From the NCBI GenBank assembly GCA_026702755.1, contig JAPPBX010000015.1, positions 1 to 36,716 on the forward strand: DNA of 36,716 bases, written 5' to 3'. The notes under the pieces are model-generated. The model was not told the origin of the DNA. It did no database searches and worked only from the letters and a program-made list of their open reading frames with translations. The translations under genes were made by a program, and so were the position numbers. The stretch's first letter is position 1, and every line of letters begins with the position of its first letter. Positions 1 through 6,237 of this stretch are shown here, one piece after another. The stretch comes from Candidatus Poribacteria bacterium (lineage in GTDB: Bacteria > Poribacteria > WGA-4E > WGA-3G).

Positions 1-117
1 GGTCATATTTTCTGATATAAATAACGAAATAATAATGACTTTATCTAACACTTTGGGATGGACGCGACTTTTTGCGAGACCTCTCGGATACATATTTCAT
101 AGCAGAGGCGGCGGAAG

Positions 118-336
118 ATGAGACGGGTTGCGCAAAAGGCTTGTGCGCACCCTAACAGGATGTGCTACAAAACGCTTTGGAAAGTTGGAAGAATAGAAGG
201 TTGGGGAAGAGCGAATAGCGGAGAGCTCGACCCGGAGCATCTCAGGCAGAAACTCTGCATCCCGCTCGGATGTGCTGAGAATGTGCTTGCTGGTTTGGAG
301 GAGAAGGGGATTATTGAAGACAACCGCGTGTTTTGA
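118..336 (+). CDS. doubtful small protein, possibly winged-helix
   Basis: This is a 72-residue ORF starting at ATG with only a weak purine-rich stretch (GGCGGCGGAAG) just upstream. The C-terminal half (about residues 36-72, ELDPEHLRQKL...LEEKGIIEDNRVF) has the spacing of a winged helix-turn-helix: a helix, a short turn, a recognition-like helix and a strand. That is only a resemblance. No catalytic or metal-binding motif is visible, and the basic N-terminal half is not recognisable. It could be a real small DNA-binding protein, the tail of a decayed longer gene, or spurious. No partner gene lies on the same strand nearby. Confidence 0.3.
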   Translation: MRRVAQKACAHPNRMCYKTLWKVGRIEGWGRANSGELDPEHLRQKLCIPLGCAENVLAGLEEKGIIEDNRVF

Positions 337-414
337 TCTTCAACACCGCTCAACATAGGGGAAATCCGCAGAAACACCTACGGGAGCACGGACACCCTAA
401 ATTGACACTTATGG

Positions 415-434
415 GTGCGGTTGGGAAACCGCAC
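415..434. repeat. perfect 8-bp hairpin in the 337-456 gap
   Basis: GTGCGGTT and AACCGCAC flank a GGGA loop. The hairpin lies between two convergent reading frames (one ending at 336, one on the minus strand ending at 457). It could act as a bidirectional terminator, but there is no clear T-tract on either side. Nothing else is seen in this gap. Confidence 0.45.
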
Positions 435-456
435 TGGATCGTGCTCAAGGTTTTAT

Positions 457-804
457 CTACTTGGTTAACCCCACAGAAAACTCTGGACTTCGCGAAACGC
501 TAACTACAGCATCAGCATGCTCAAGCTGCTCGGCAACCTTGGGTGTACAGGTGATGAACAACATATTGAAGGCTGTGGGTTCCTCAATCTCGAAGACTTC
601 GGCATCCAATCCGTGTGCCCTAATCCATGCCTTAATTTCATCCTTGCGTTTGACAGAATTTGCTTTTAACAATTTATACTTCTCTGCCCGATCAATTCCT
701 GCCAATTCTTTGGAAGATGGCCTATTTACCCTCACCATAAATTGAAGCATGTTCGGGGGTGGAACCGAGTGAATAGTTGCAGTTCTATGTCTTTTTGTTC
801 CCAT
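457..804 (-). CDS. small protein with inhibitor I9-like fold pattern
   Basis: The protein has 115 residues. ATG at 804 was chosen because a GCGAGG Shine-Dalgarno-like sequence lies about ten bases upstream; an upstream TTG at 822 would add six residues. It has no signal peptide. The C-terminal 60 residues (KAWIRAHGLDAEVFEIEE...FNMLFITCTPKVAEQLEHADAVVSVSRSPEF) alternate strand-helix-strand, with a terminal 'hydrophobic x x V x S V' strand. That pattern resembles the propeptide/inhibitor I9 domain of subtilisin-type proteases. This is a fold-pattern guess, not a recognised family. A trypsin-like protease lies 430 bases away on the same strand, so an inhibitor or chaperone role is conceivable, but there is no direct evidence for it. 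Confidence 0.55.
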   Translation of the reverse strand: MGTKRHRTATIHSVPPPNMLQFMVRVNRPSSKELAGIDRAEKYKLLKANSVKRKDEIKAWIRAHGLDAEVFEIEEPTAFNMLFITCTPKVAEQLEHADAVVSVSRSPEFSVGLTK

Positions 805-934
805 TTTCTGTAAACCTCGCAAGTCCTGCTCCCACCCTATCTACTGGTGCGTGGAGAGGGAGAGCTATATACTAACCCAAGTTGCTACTAACGGATTTCG
901 CACGCTTCAGAAAGGTTTTTCGTCTTTTTCCACA

Positions 935-1190
935 CCCCAGAGGGGTGATATATCTATAGAGAATGGCGTATTTGTGCGATTGCACTCCAGCGGAGTGCTA
1001 TGTGAATAAAAAGGTCGCAATTTGGGTTATATACTACCAATCGAAAAATAATAGAGGCTTTCTGTTAGGCGTACCGAACAACAAAAAATTTGCTATCTTT
1101 TCAAGGAATATCAGCCCCAGCGGGGCGATAGGTGTATAGAGACGCGCGCCTCCTAATCTTTAGCCCCAGAGGGGCGACAGGCGTAGAAAT
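935..1190. repeat. four GC-rich palindromic units in the 805-1236 gap
   Basis: Four related units occur at 935-960, 983-1006, 1112-1140 and 1162-1190. Each has a short palindrome (CCCCAGAGGGG, ACTCCAGCGGAGT, GCCCCAGCGGGGC, GCCCCAGAGGGGC), and most are followed by a GATA...TATAGA-like tail. Spacing is irregular (about 20-110 bases) and the spacers show no unit length, so this is not a CRISPR array. The same unit appears in the opposite orientation on the far side of the nuclease/protease cassette (3358-3545). The rest of the gap is AT-rich and featureless. Confidence 0.75.
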
Positions 1191-1236
1191 CCACTCATAA
1201 AAACAGAAGCAAAAGAATGATGCGAAAATTTACTTG

Positions 1237-2025
1237 TTAAGCTCCATGCGATGTTCTTCGTATATACTCACCAACAGCGAAATCTATAAGTTCCTGGACA
1301 TGCCTTTGCTTTATAATAATACCAAGCCCAAGTATTTCTTTGATTCCAATCTGCGGGGTATTCGCTTGTAAGACTTGCAGCTTTGAATCGCGAATCATTG
1401 TTTGAGAAACAACACCTAGCAATGAATATCTACCATCCCAAGGAACAAAAACAGGACTCCCACTTGACCCGGGAAATATTTGTGCGTCAATAACAATTTG
1501 TCCCTTACCATTAAAGTCAACATCAGGCATTGATGCAATCCACCCTTTTCTAATCAGAGGTAAGTTATTCACAACATCGTAGCGATTGTCTGGATATCCT
1601 ACAAATATAACATCATTTCCTGGAGTTACTTTTCCATAGTCTATTGGCGTTAGGAAATCGTCATTTAGGAATTTGTAAAAAGCATCTGCCTGTACAGTCC
1701 CGTAAGCATTAACACATGCCAAATCAATCTGTGGATCCGGATGTGAAAAATAATGATCTTCAAACCCAATCTGATCAAATTCAATTACATTTCCTAAGTC
1801 TGGAGAACCGTCGTCTCTCTGACGATTTAGGCTGACAGTCAACCTCCCTCTTGGATTAAGAAAAACATGTTTGTTTGATATCAACAATCTTAGTGAACGA
1901 TTTGTCCCATCTTGTATAAGAGCATCATAGAAAAACCCTGTTCCAATGGAGCGCGCATTGGGTATTTCAACGCTAATTCTAGCAGCAACATAAAATATGT
2001 GATGCTCAAAAAATGTATTAGTCAT
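1237..2025 (-). CDS. trypsin-like serine protease
   Basis: This 262-residue single-domain protein belongs to the chymotrypsin/DegP-type (S1) fold. The catalytic triad can be read directly: His53 in ISNKHV, Asp101 in DPQIDLACV, and Ser188 in PGSSGSPVF. GTGFFY near residue 28 is the usual first strand before the His. It has no signal peptide, no transmembrane segment and no PDZ domain, so it is probably cytoplasmic and not a periplasmic HtrA quality-control protease. The ATG start has AGGAA about eight bases upstream. It sits 69 bases downstream of the PD-(D/E)XK gene on the same strand, which in turn follows an HNH gene, so the three are probably co-transcribed. Such stand-alone trypsin-like domains occur in bacterial conflict systems, but nothing in the sequence shows its substrate. 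Confidence 0.88.
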   Translation of the reverse strand: MTNTFFEHHIFYVAARISVEIPNARSIGTGFFYDALIQDGTNRSLRLLISNKHVFLNPRGRLTVSLNRQRDDGSPDLGNVIEFDQIGFEDHYFSHPDPQIDLACVNAYGTVQADAFYKFLNDDFLTPIDYGKVTPGNDVIFVGYPDNRYDVVNNLPLIRKGWIASMPDVDFNGKGQIVIDAQIFPGSSGSPVFVPWDGRYSLLGVVSQTMIRDSKLQVLQANTPQIGIKEILGLGIIIKQRHVQELIDFAVGEYIRRTSHGA

Positions 2026-2094
2026 TTGAGTTCCTAATTATAAAATTATATCATAAAAATAGATAAAGGTTATGAGGTAGGTTTTAGTTTGTTG

Positions 2095-2946
2095 CTAACC
2101 AGCACCTTCAACTTGAACGTTTTCAATTACTTGTATACCGAGGGTGTTCTTCATGGCTCTGAGCTCTTTAGACAACGAACCCTCAATAGCAAGCCGGGCA
2201 TCAGCCTCGTAAGTTCCGCCCTCAAGGCTGCGGCAAGCTTTGAGAATCGCCCGATACTTTACACATTGGAAAATGCCGCGCCTGATGTCAGTTTCAGGTG
2301 ATATATGGGATTTAACCTCTACTGCAATGCGGCATCGCTCACTCTGAAATAAGACATCAGGAATATCACCTGATGGTAACTGATACTCTGTTTTGCCAGG
2401 TGCTAATGACTTTTTTAGTCTAACTGCCTCTGGATGATGCGCTATATAGTTTTTGAATGGCTTATGTGCTTCACTCTCACGAGTCCTGCTACGATGATCT
2501 TCCGGTTGTTCGAGTCGTGGGTTTAGAGGCTCAGCGGGTGATAATCCGAATGCCTCAAGGACATCTAACCATTTTGGATAGCTGAAAACCTTTCCGAGCA
2601 CTGCCTCAACAATTGCTTCTTTTTCCCGTGGGTCTGGTTTCCGTCCATAGAGGAAGTTAACACTTTCTCCCGGCATACCTGTCTCTTGATTTACTACAAG
2701 CCCTTGTATGGGTGGTACATCCTCTTGCCATCGTTTGCTCAGTTCTAAAGGTGTATCCCCAATACAACCAAGTGGGTGCCTCAGGGCTCGATGATGTAGC
2801 CCAAGCTCTTTCCCCAAATTTCCATGGGTAATCCTTTGACTTGCCATAGCTTGTCGTACAAGAATAGGTAATGTAACCCTTGCACGCTTTTGAGATAGGT
2901 TATCGCCAGACGGATCTTTCGTAAGTATAGGGCGATTTGTTGACAT
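2095..2946 (-). CDS. PD-(D/E)XK nuclease-like protein
   Basis: This 283-residue protein has a good start: AGGAGGA lies five bases before the ATG. Its C-terminal half contains the classic restriction-endonuclease-fold signature, Asp197 in GDIPDV followed by Glu210-Val-Lys212 in IAVEVKS, a D-x12-E-x-K arrangement. The segment after it (FQCVKYRAILKA) fits the helix that follows the core. The N-terminal region (about 20-100), with LGKELGLHHRALRHPLG and PPIQGLVVNQETGMPGE, resembles a module that I recall in other uncharacterised nuclease-like proteins. It may bind DNA or a partner, but I cannot name the family. There is no methyltransferase nearby, so a classical restriction-modification pair is not supported. 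Its neighbours are an HNH nuclease upstream and a trypsin-like protease downstream in a likely operon. Confidence 0.75.
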   Translation of the reverse strand: MSTNRPILTKDPSGDNLSQKRARVTLPILVRQAMASQRITHGNLGKELGLHHRALRHPLGCIGDTPLELSKRWQEDVPPIQGLVVNQETGMPGESVNFLYGRKPDPREKEAIVEAVLGKVFSYPKWLDVLEAFGLSPAEPLNPRLEQPEDHRSRTRESEAHKPFKNYIAHHPEAVRLKKSLAPGKTEYQLPSGDIPDVLFQSERCRIAVEVKSHISPETDIRRGIFQCVKYRAILKACRSLEGGTYEADARLAIEGSLSKELRAMKNTLGIQVIENVQVEGAG

Positions 2947-3014
2947 TTATTCCTCCTATCAAATGGTTAACTCTTAAGCATTAAGAGGTGTTTCGTTCAG
3001 TGTTAGAAAAGCTG

Positions 3015-3227
3015 CTACTTTCCATGAATCCGTTTATGGCACCCACCACACACCGCAGTCAGATCGCTAAGCCGTTCTCTGCCGACGCGTCTGTAAGTTT
3101 CGTGATGTACCTGTGTCGCGCGTCTGCCACACTTCCGACATTTATAGCCTGCACGCTTCATAATCGTCCGGCGTTTGGTCTGCCATCGTCTTGATTTTCG
3201 ATATCTGCGATATGATTTCTTGTTCAT
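3015..3227 (-). CDS. small HNH endonuclease-domain protein
   Basis: This 70-residue, very basic protein consists of little more than one HNH domain. Zinc ligands are visible as Cys30-x2-Cys33 and Cys60-x2-Cys63. The His41-His42 pair in QVHHETYRRVG is the catalytic/metal-binding core, and His68 in KRIHG is the final HNH histidine. The N-terminal 25 residues are Arg/Lys-rich and likely contact DNA. GAGGA lies about seven bases before the ATG. Free-standing HNH proteins of this size are common and can be homing-type, phage-associated or defence-associated. Here it is the first gene of a minus-strand run leading into a PD-(D/E)XK protein and a trypsin-like protease. Confidence 0.85.
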   Translation of the reverse strand: MNKKSYRRYRKSRRWQTKRRTIMKRAGYKCRKCGRRATQVHHETYRRVGRERLSDLTAVCGGCHKRIHGK

Positions 3228-3654
3228 TTTCTATCCTCAAAATGGGTTTTAAATTTTCAAGGACACTGTTGCCTTTACTTCTCAAAATTATAGCACATTT
3301 GATGAGGATATTCAAGGAAAACCGCGAGTATATACGCTACTCCCACAAGCACCATACAGATGTCGCCCCGCTGGGGCTAAAAATGAGGCAAGAACCCGCT
3401 GCTACACAGATACTGCCCCGCTGGGGCTAAGAATACCACACCATCAGAACCTCTTAAAATCCGCGCAATCTGCGTCATCCGCGACAATCCGCGATTCAGA
3501 CAAAAATACATAGATACCGCCGCTACGGGGTTTTAAGTATAATCCTGCCAATCTTTGAATCCTGTAAATCCGGCTTCAGACAATTCCCAATCTCCACCAA
3601 CTGATTACCCACCGCTGACTGTTGACCGCCGATAACGGACAATCAATCAAAAAC
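3228..3654. repeat. gap with inverted GC palindromes and other dispersed repeats
   Basis: No gene is seen here. Two palindromic units (around 3358-3378 and 3410-3432, both containing GCCCCGCTGGGGC) and a degenerate third (around 3505-3535, CCGCCGCTACGGGG) are in the opposite orientation to the units at 935-1190. Between them, 3458-3500 contains the low-complexity ATCCGCG repeat family (CCGCGCAATCTGCGTCATCC and variants). Around 3608-3650 there are traces of the GCTGACTG/CCGATAAC spacer repeats seen throughout the window. Confidence 0.65.
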
Positions 3655-3683
3655 TTGACACCAACCGAAACATCCGATACAAT
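3655..3683 (+). promoter_or_regulatory. strong sigma70-type promoter abutting the peroxiredoxin start
   Basis: A perfect -35 box TTGACA (3655-3660) is followed, after exactly 17 bases, by TACAAT (3678-3683), one mismatch from the consensus -10. Transcription would begin about seven bases further on, at about 3690. That base is the A of the second in-frame ATG of the selenoprotein peroxiredoxin, so the predicted transcript is leaderless or nearly so. No Shine-Dalgarno sequence precedes either ATG, which agrees with this. The prediction is from sequence only. Confidence 0.7.
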
Positions 3684-4181
3684 ATGCCCATGCCACGAAA
3701 AAACAAGATACTCAACACCGGCGACATCGCACCACTATTCACGCTGCCATCACACCAACGCGAGGAAATATCGCTGGAAACGTACCGCGACGCGCAAAAC
3801 CTTGTCCTAACCTTCTTCCGAGGGACATGGTGACCGAACAGTCGCCGCCAGTTGTCGGCAGTACAAGAAAATGTCGAAGCATACACAGAATACACAGCCA
3901 CGCCGCTCGCCATCGCGGGACAGTGGCCCCGTGAACTCCGAGGCTACGCCGACAAAAACGGCATCACATTCCCGTTATTGGTGGACAAAACCCGAAGCGT
4001 CATCAAAAGTTATGGGGTCTACCACTGGCTGAGTTTAGAAGCTTACAACATCGCGCGTCCCGCAACATTCATCATTGACAAAACTGGGATTATCAGATAT
4101 ATGTATATCGGCACGCATCAATTTGATCTTGTGAAACAGGCGGAAGTCCTCGAATCACTGAAAGAGATTGCAGCACTTTAA
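3684..4181 (+). CDS. peroxiredoxin (AhpC/TSA), probable selenoprotein with in-frame TGA
   Basis: Reading from ATG 3684 gives 165 codons with one internal TGA at 3831-3833 (codon 50). The frame is continuous on both sides. The N-terminal part has the AhpC/TSA pattern (NTGDIAPLFTLPSH, then NLVLTFFRGTW). The TGA follows at the peroxidatic-cysteine position of the usual RGxWCPxC motif, and then comes PNSRRQLSAVQENVEAY. The C-terminal part (ITFPLLVDKTRSVIKSYGVY, ARPATFIIDKTGIIRYMYIG) is typical thioredoxin-fold Prx. The whole protein contains no cysteine, so without selenocysteine it would have no redox residue. Reduction of peroxides through a Sec selenol is inferred. Start 3690 (Sec at codon 48) is an alternative that fits a leaderless transcript. 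Conventional gene calling would report only the fragment 3852-4181. A recent nonsense mutation is the alternative explanation. Confidence 0.8.
3844..3859 (+). promoter_or_regulatory. candidate bacterial SECIS stem-loop
   Basis: A hairpin begins ten bases after the TGA at 3831. The outer stem GCCG (3844-3847) pairs with CGGC (3856-3859). After one C-T mismatch there is an inner C-G closing pair and the loop AGTT (3850-3853). Known bacterial SECIS elements sit just downstream of the UGA and have a small apical loop with a G in its first two positions; this hairpin meets both conditions. It is short, so it supports the selenocysteine reading but does not prove it. Confidence 0.55.
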
Positions 4182-4189
4182 AAATGATT

Positions 4190-4217
4190 TTGATTTCTGA
4201 TTGAAATATGATATAAT
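4190..4217 (+). promoter_or_regulatory. promoter of the riboflavin operon
   Basis: TTGATT (4190-4195) and a perfect TATAAT (4212-4217) are separated by 16 bases. Transcription would start near 4224-4226, leaving a leader of about 80 bases before ribD. That leader is too short for an FMN riboswitch, and none of the conserved RFN blocks is present. Confidence 0.65.
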
Positions 4218-4262
4218 TTAAAAAACTTGGGTGTAGATAACGCATCGCTGTTTTCTTGGAAT

Positions 4263-4292
4263 CGCTGGCGAGGTTTCAAACTTCGCCAGCGA
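4263..4292 (+). repeat. palindromic repeat in the ribD leader
   Basis: TCGCTGGCGA and TCGCCAGCGA form a perfect 10-bp stem around GGTTTCAAACT, whose own GTTT/AAAC could extend the pairing. The 3' arm ends exactly where the ribD Shine-Dalgarno GAGGA begins (4291-4295). Nearly the same palindrome (GCTGGCGAGGTTT...CGCCAGC) occurs at 22524-22551, so it is a dispersed element. Its position next to the ribosome binding site could influence ribD translation. Confidence 0.7.
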
Positions 4293-4305
4293 GGAATTGT
4301 CGCAA

Positions 4306-5409
4306 ATGGACGAAACACATATAGCCTTCATGCAACGCGCGCTGGATTTAGCACGGCAGGCGAAGGGGCGCACGAGTCCCAATCCGCTCGTCGGCGCGGT
4401 CATTGTAAAAGATGGAAAGGTTATCGGTGAAGGGTATCACAAGAAAGCGGGAACCGCACATGCAGAAGTCCATGCGCTGAACGCCGCAGGCGGAAACGCC
4501 AAAGATGCAACGCTTTACACGAACCTTGAGCCGTGTTGTCATTGGGGAAGGACACCACCCTGCACAGAGGCACTGATTCACGCAGGTATTGCTCACGTCT
4601 ACATCGCAGAGGTCGATCTGAATCCGAGTGTCGCAGGCAAAGGCGTTCAACAACTTCAAAATGCGGGTATCAACGTCCATGTAGGTGTATGTGCACAAGA
4701 AGCATCAGACCTGAACGAGGTGCATCGGAAATACATTCAGACAGGCAAGCCGTTTGTTATCCTCAAAACAGCGATGAGCCTCGACGGAAAAATCGCCACT
4801 GCTTCTGGCGAATCGCAATGGATTACATCGGAGGCATCGCGACAGCGCGGACACGAAGTTCGGGACGCGGTGGATGCAATCCTTGTCGGTAGAGGCACAG
4901 TCGAACGTGACAATCCATCGCTAACGACACGACTTCACGATAGAAAAGGACAGGACGCGACCCGGATTGTGTTAGATTCACACGGGAGAATTTGCCCGGA
5001 TGCCCGTATTTTCAATGCCGAAAGTGAGGCAGGCGTTATCATAGCAGCAACGGCAGAGGCACCCCCTGAAAACGTTAACGCTCTCGACAAGGCAGGTGCG
5101 GAAGTCATCACTGTTCCAACATCGCACGGGAACAGGGTCTGTTTTGAAAGTTTGATGAAGATACTGGGCAAACGTGAGATAACAAGTGTCCTGATAGAAG
5201 GCGGTGGTGAAATCAACGCATCGGCGATCGCTGCAGGGGTTGTGGACAAGGTTATGTGCTTCGTTGCCCCCAAACTCATCGGTGGGCAGAATGCGCCTGG
5301 ACCGATCGGTGGTGTAGGCATCCGCAGTTTGGCTGACGCAGTAAACCTACGACGAATTAACGTCACACCGATACCTGAGCACGACCTTTTAATTGAAGGA
5401 TATCTATAA
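4306..5409 (+). CDS. ribD: RibD: riboflavin deaminase/reductase
   Basis: This bifunctional enzyme carries out the second and third steps of riboflavin synthesis: deamination of the pyrimidine ring and NADPH-dependent reduction of the ribosyl side chain. The N-terminal cytidine-deaminase-like domain shows the zinc site: HAEVHAL (His plus catalytic Glu) and PCCHWGRTPPC. The C-terminal reductase domain starts near residue 145 with VILKTAMSLDGKIA, followed by SQWITSEASR, AILVGRGTV..DNPSL and a late VLIEGGGEINAS. ATG 4306 was chosen over TTG 4297 because GAGGA at 4291-4295 is correctly spaced for the ATG and would touch the TTG. At 367 residues the length is normal. It is first in a D-E-BA-H operon, and its stop is one base before the ribE ATG. 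Confidence 0.96.
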   Translation: MDETHIAFMQRALDLARQAKGRTSPNPLVGAVIVKDGKVIGEGYHKKAGTAHAEVHALNAAGGNAKDATLYTNLEPCCHWGRTPPCTEALIHAGIAHVYIAEVDLNPSVAGKGVQQLQNAGINVHVGVCAQEASDLNEVHRKYIQTGKPFVILKTAMSLDGKIATASGESQWITSEASRQRGHEVRDAVDAILVGRGTVERDNPSLTTRLHDRKGQDATRIVLDSHGRICPDARIFNAESEAGVIIAATAEAPPENVNALDKAGAEVITVPTSHGNRVCFESLMKILGKREITSVLIEGGGEINASAIAAGVVDKVMCFVAPKLIGGQNAPGPIGGVGIRSLADAVNLRRINVTPIPEHDLLIEGYL

Positions 5410-5410
5410 C

Positions 5411-6082
5411 ATGTTTACTGGGATCGTTGAGGAGCTCGGAAAGATTCGGAGCATCCAAGTTAAATCTCAAGATGCGACGCTTGAAATTCAGGCGAGCGAT
5501 GTGCTCAACGATGCGAAAGTCGGGGACAGCATTTCTGTTGACGGTGCCTGCCTCACAATCCGTTTTCTCACATCGGAAGCATTCATTGTCGATGCTTCCG
5601 CTGAGACCTTGCGCAGGACAACATTGGGAGAGCGGAAGGTCGGAGACCCCGTTAATTTAGAACGTTCACTCCGACTCAGCGATAGATTAGGTGGACATCT
5701 CGTACTGGGACACGTCGATGAGGTAGCAACAATCTGTGGGTGGAAAGACGAAGGCGACGCTTCTTTGATGCAGGTAACGATAAGCAGTGCCACCAAACCT
5801 TACATCGCATATAAAGGATCAGTTACCGTCGACGGGGTCAGTTTAACTGTATCAAACCTACACGCAGGTGCCTTTGAAGTTGCATTGATTCCACATACAA
5901 AGGACGTGACAACCCTCGGAACGAAACGCACCGGGGCAAAGGTTAACCTTGAGGTTGATATCGTTGCGCGTTATCTTGAAACGCTTCTCAGAAATACCGA
6001 GGAAAAGAGGGATTGGACTGACCAACCCTCTACCGAGACTCTTAATTTAAACTTTTTATCGAAACACGGCTATATTAGTTAA
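5411..6082 (+). CDS. ribE: RibE: riboflavin synthase alpha chain
   Basis: This 223-residue enzyme dismutates two 6,7-dimethyl-8-ribityllumazine molecules to riboflavin plus the diaminouracil precursor. The two homologous lumazine-binding barrels are clear. The first begins MFTGIVEELGK with SISVDGACLT; the second has HLVLGHVDEVA, YKGSVTVDGVSLTVS and the closing VNLEVDIVARYLETLL. The MFTGIVE start is the family standard; a start 18 bases earlier would overlap ribD and add nonstandard residues. GAAGGA, within the end of ribD, gives a binding site about ten bases upstream. The alternative symbol ribC is used in some species. The last ~20 residues after the helix are a short unconserved tail. Confidence 0.96.
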   Translation: MFTGIVEELGKIRSIQVKSQDATLEIQASDVLNDAKVGDSISVDGACLTIRFLTSEAFIVDASAETLRRTTLGERKVGDPVNLERSLRLSDRLGGHLVLGHVDEVATICGWKDEGDASLMQVTISSATKPYIAYKGSVTVDGVSLTVSNLHAGAFEVALIPHTKDVTTLGTKRTGAKVNLEVDIVARYLETLLRNTEEKRDWTDQPSTETLNLNFLSKHGYIS

Positions 6083-6237
6083 TGGTTATCAGTTTTCAGT
6101 ACGGTTTTTCTGCGAAAAAACCTTTCAGTTATCAGTTAAAGAGGTCTGCTGTGGCAGTAACAACATATTTACCTGCCACAAGAGAGTAACTGACGACTGA
6201 CAACTGATAACTGACGACTCTAAAATGGTAGGCAAGA
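6083..6237. repeat. modular palindromic spacer between ribE and ribBA
   Basis: This spacer consists of GTTATCAGTTTTCAGT, the ACGGTTTTTC/GAAAAAACC hairpin (6101-6123), CAGTTATCAGTTAAAGAGG, an inner CTGTGGCAG...CTGCCACAAG stem, and then the inverted return arm of TAACTGACGACTGACAACTG units. The outer arms can pair to form one long branched hairpin inside the operon mRNA. No Shine-Dalgarno of note follows before ribBA. Confidence 0.8.

Noticed and set aside
935-1190. CRISPR array
   Set aside because: The palindromic units vary in sequence, spacing is irregular, and there are no cas genes.
3622-3810. 62-residue plus-strand ORF
   Set aside because: It overlaps the peroxiredoxin N-terminus in another frame, with low-complexity His/Arg/Thr composition and no recognisable domain.
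3852-4181. A stand-alone truncated peroxiredoxin starting at ATG/GTG after the TGA
   Set aside because: The frame continues upstream through the TGA into a perfect peroxiredoxin N-terminus, and this ORF would lack the active site. The selenoprotein reading explains more.
3684-4181. Alternative genetic code with TGA read as Trp
   Set aside because: TGA is the natural stop of ribH, hisH and both EutN-type genes here, and none of the other large ORFs contains an internal TGA.
4218-4305. FMN riboswitch upstream of ribD
   Set aside because: The leader is too short and lacks the conserved RFN sequence blocks.
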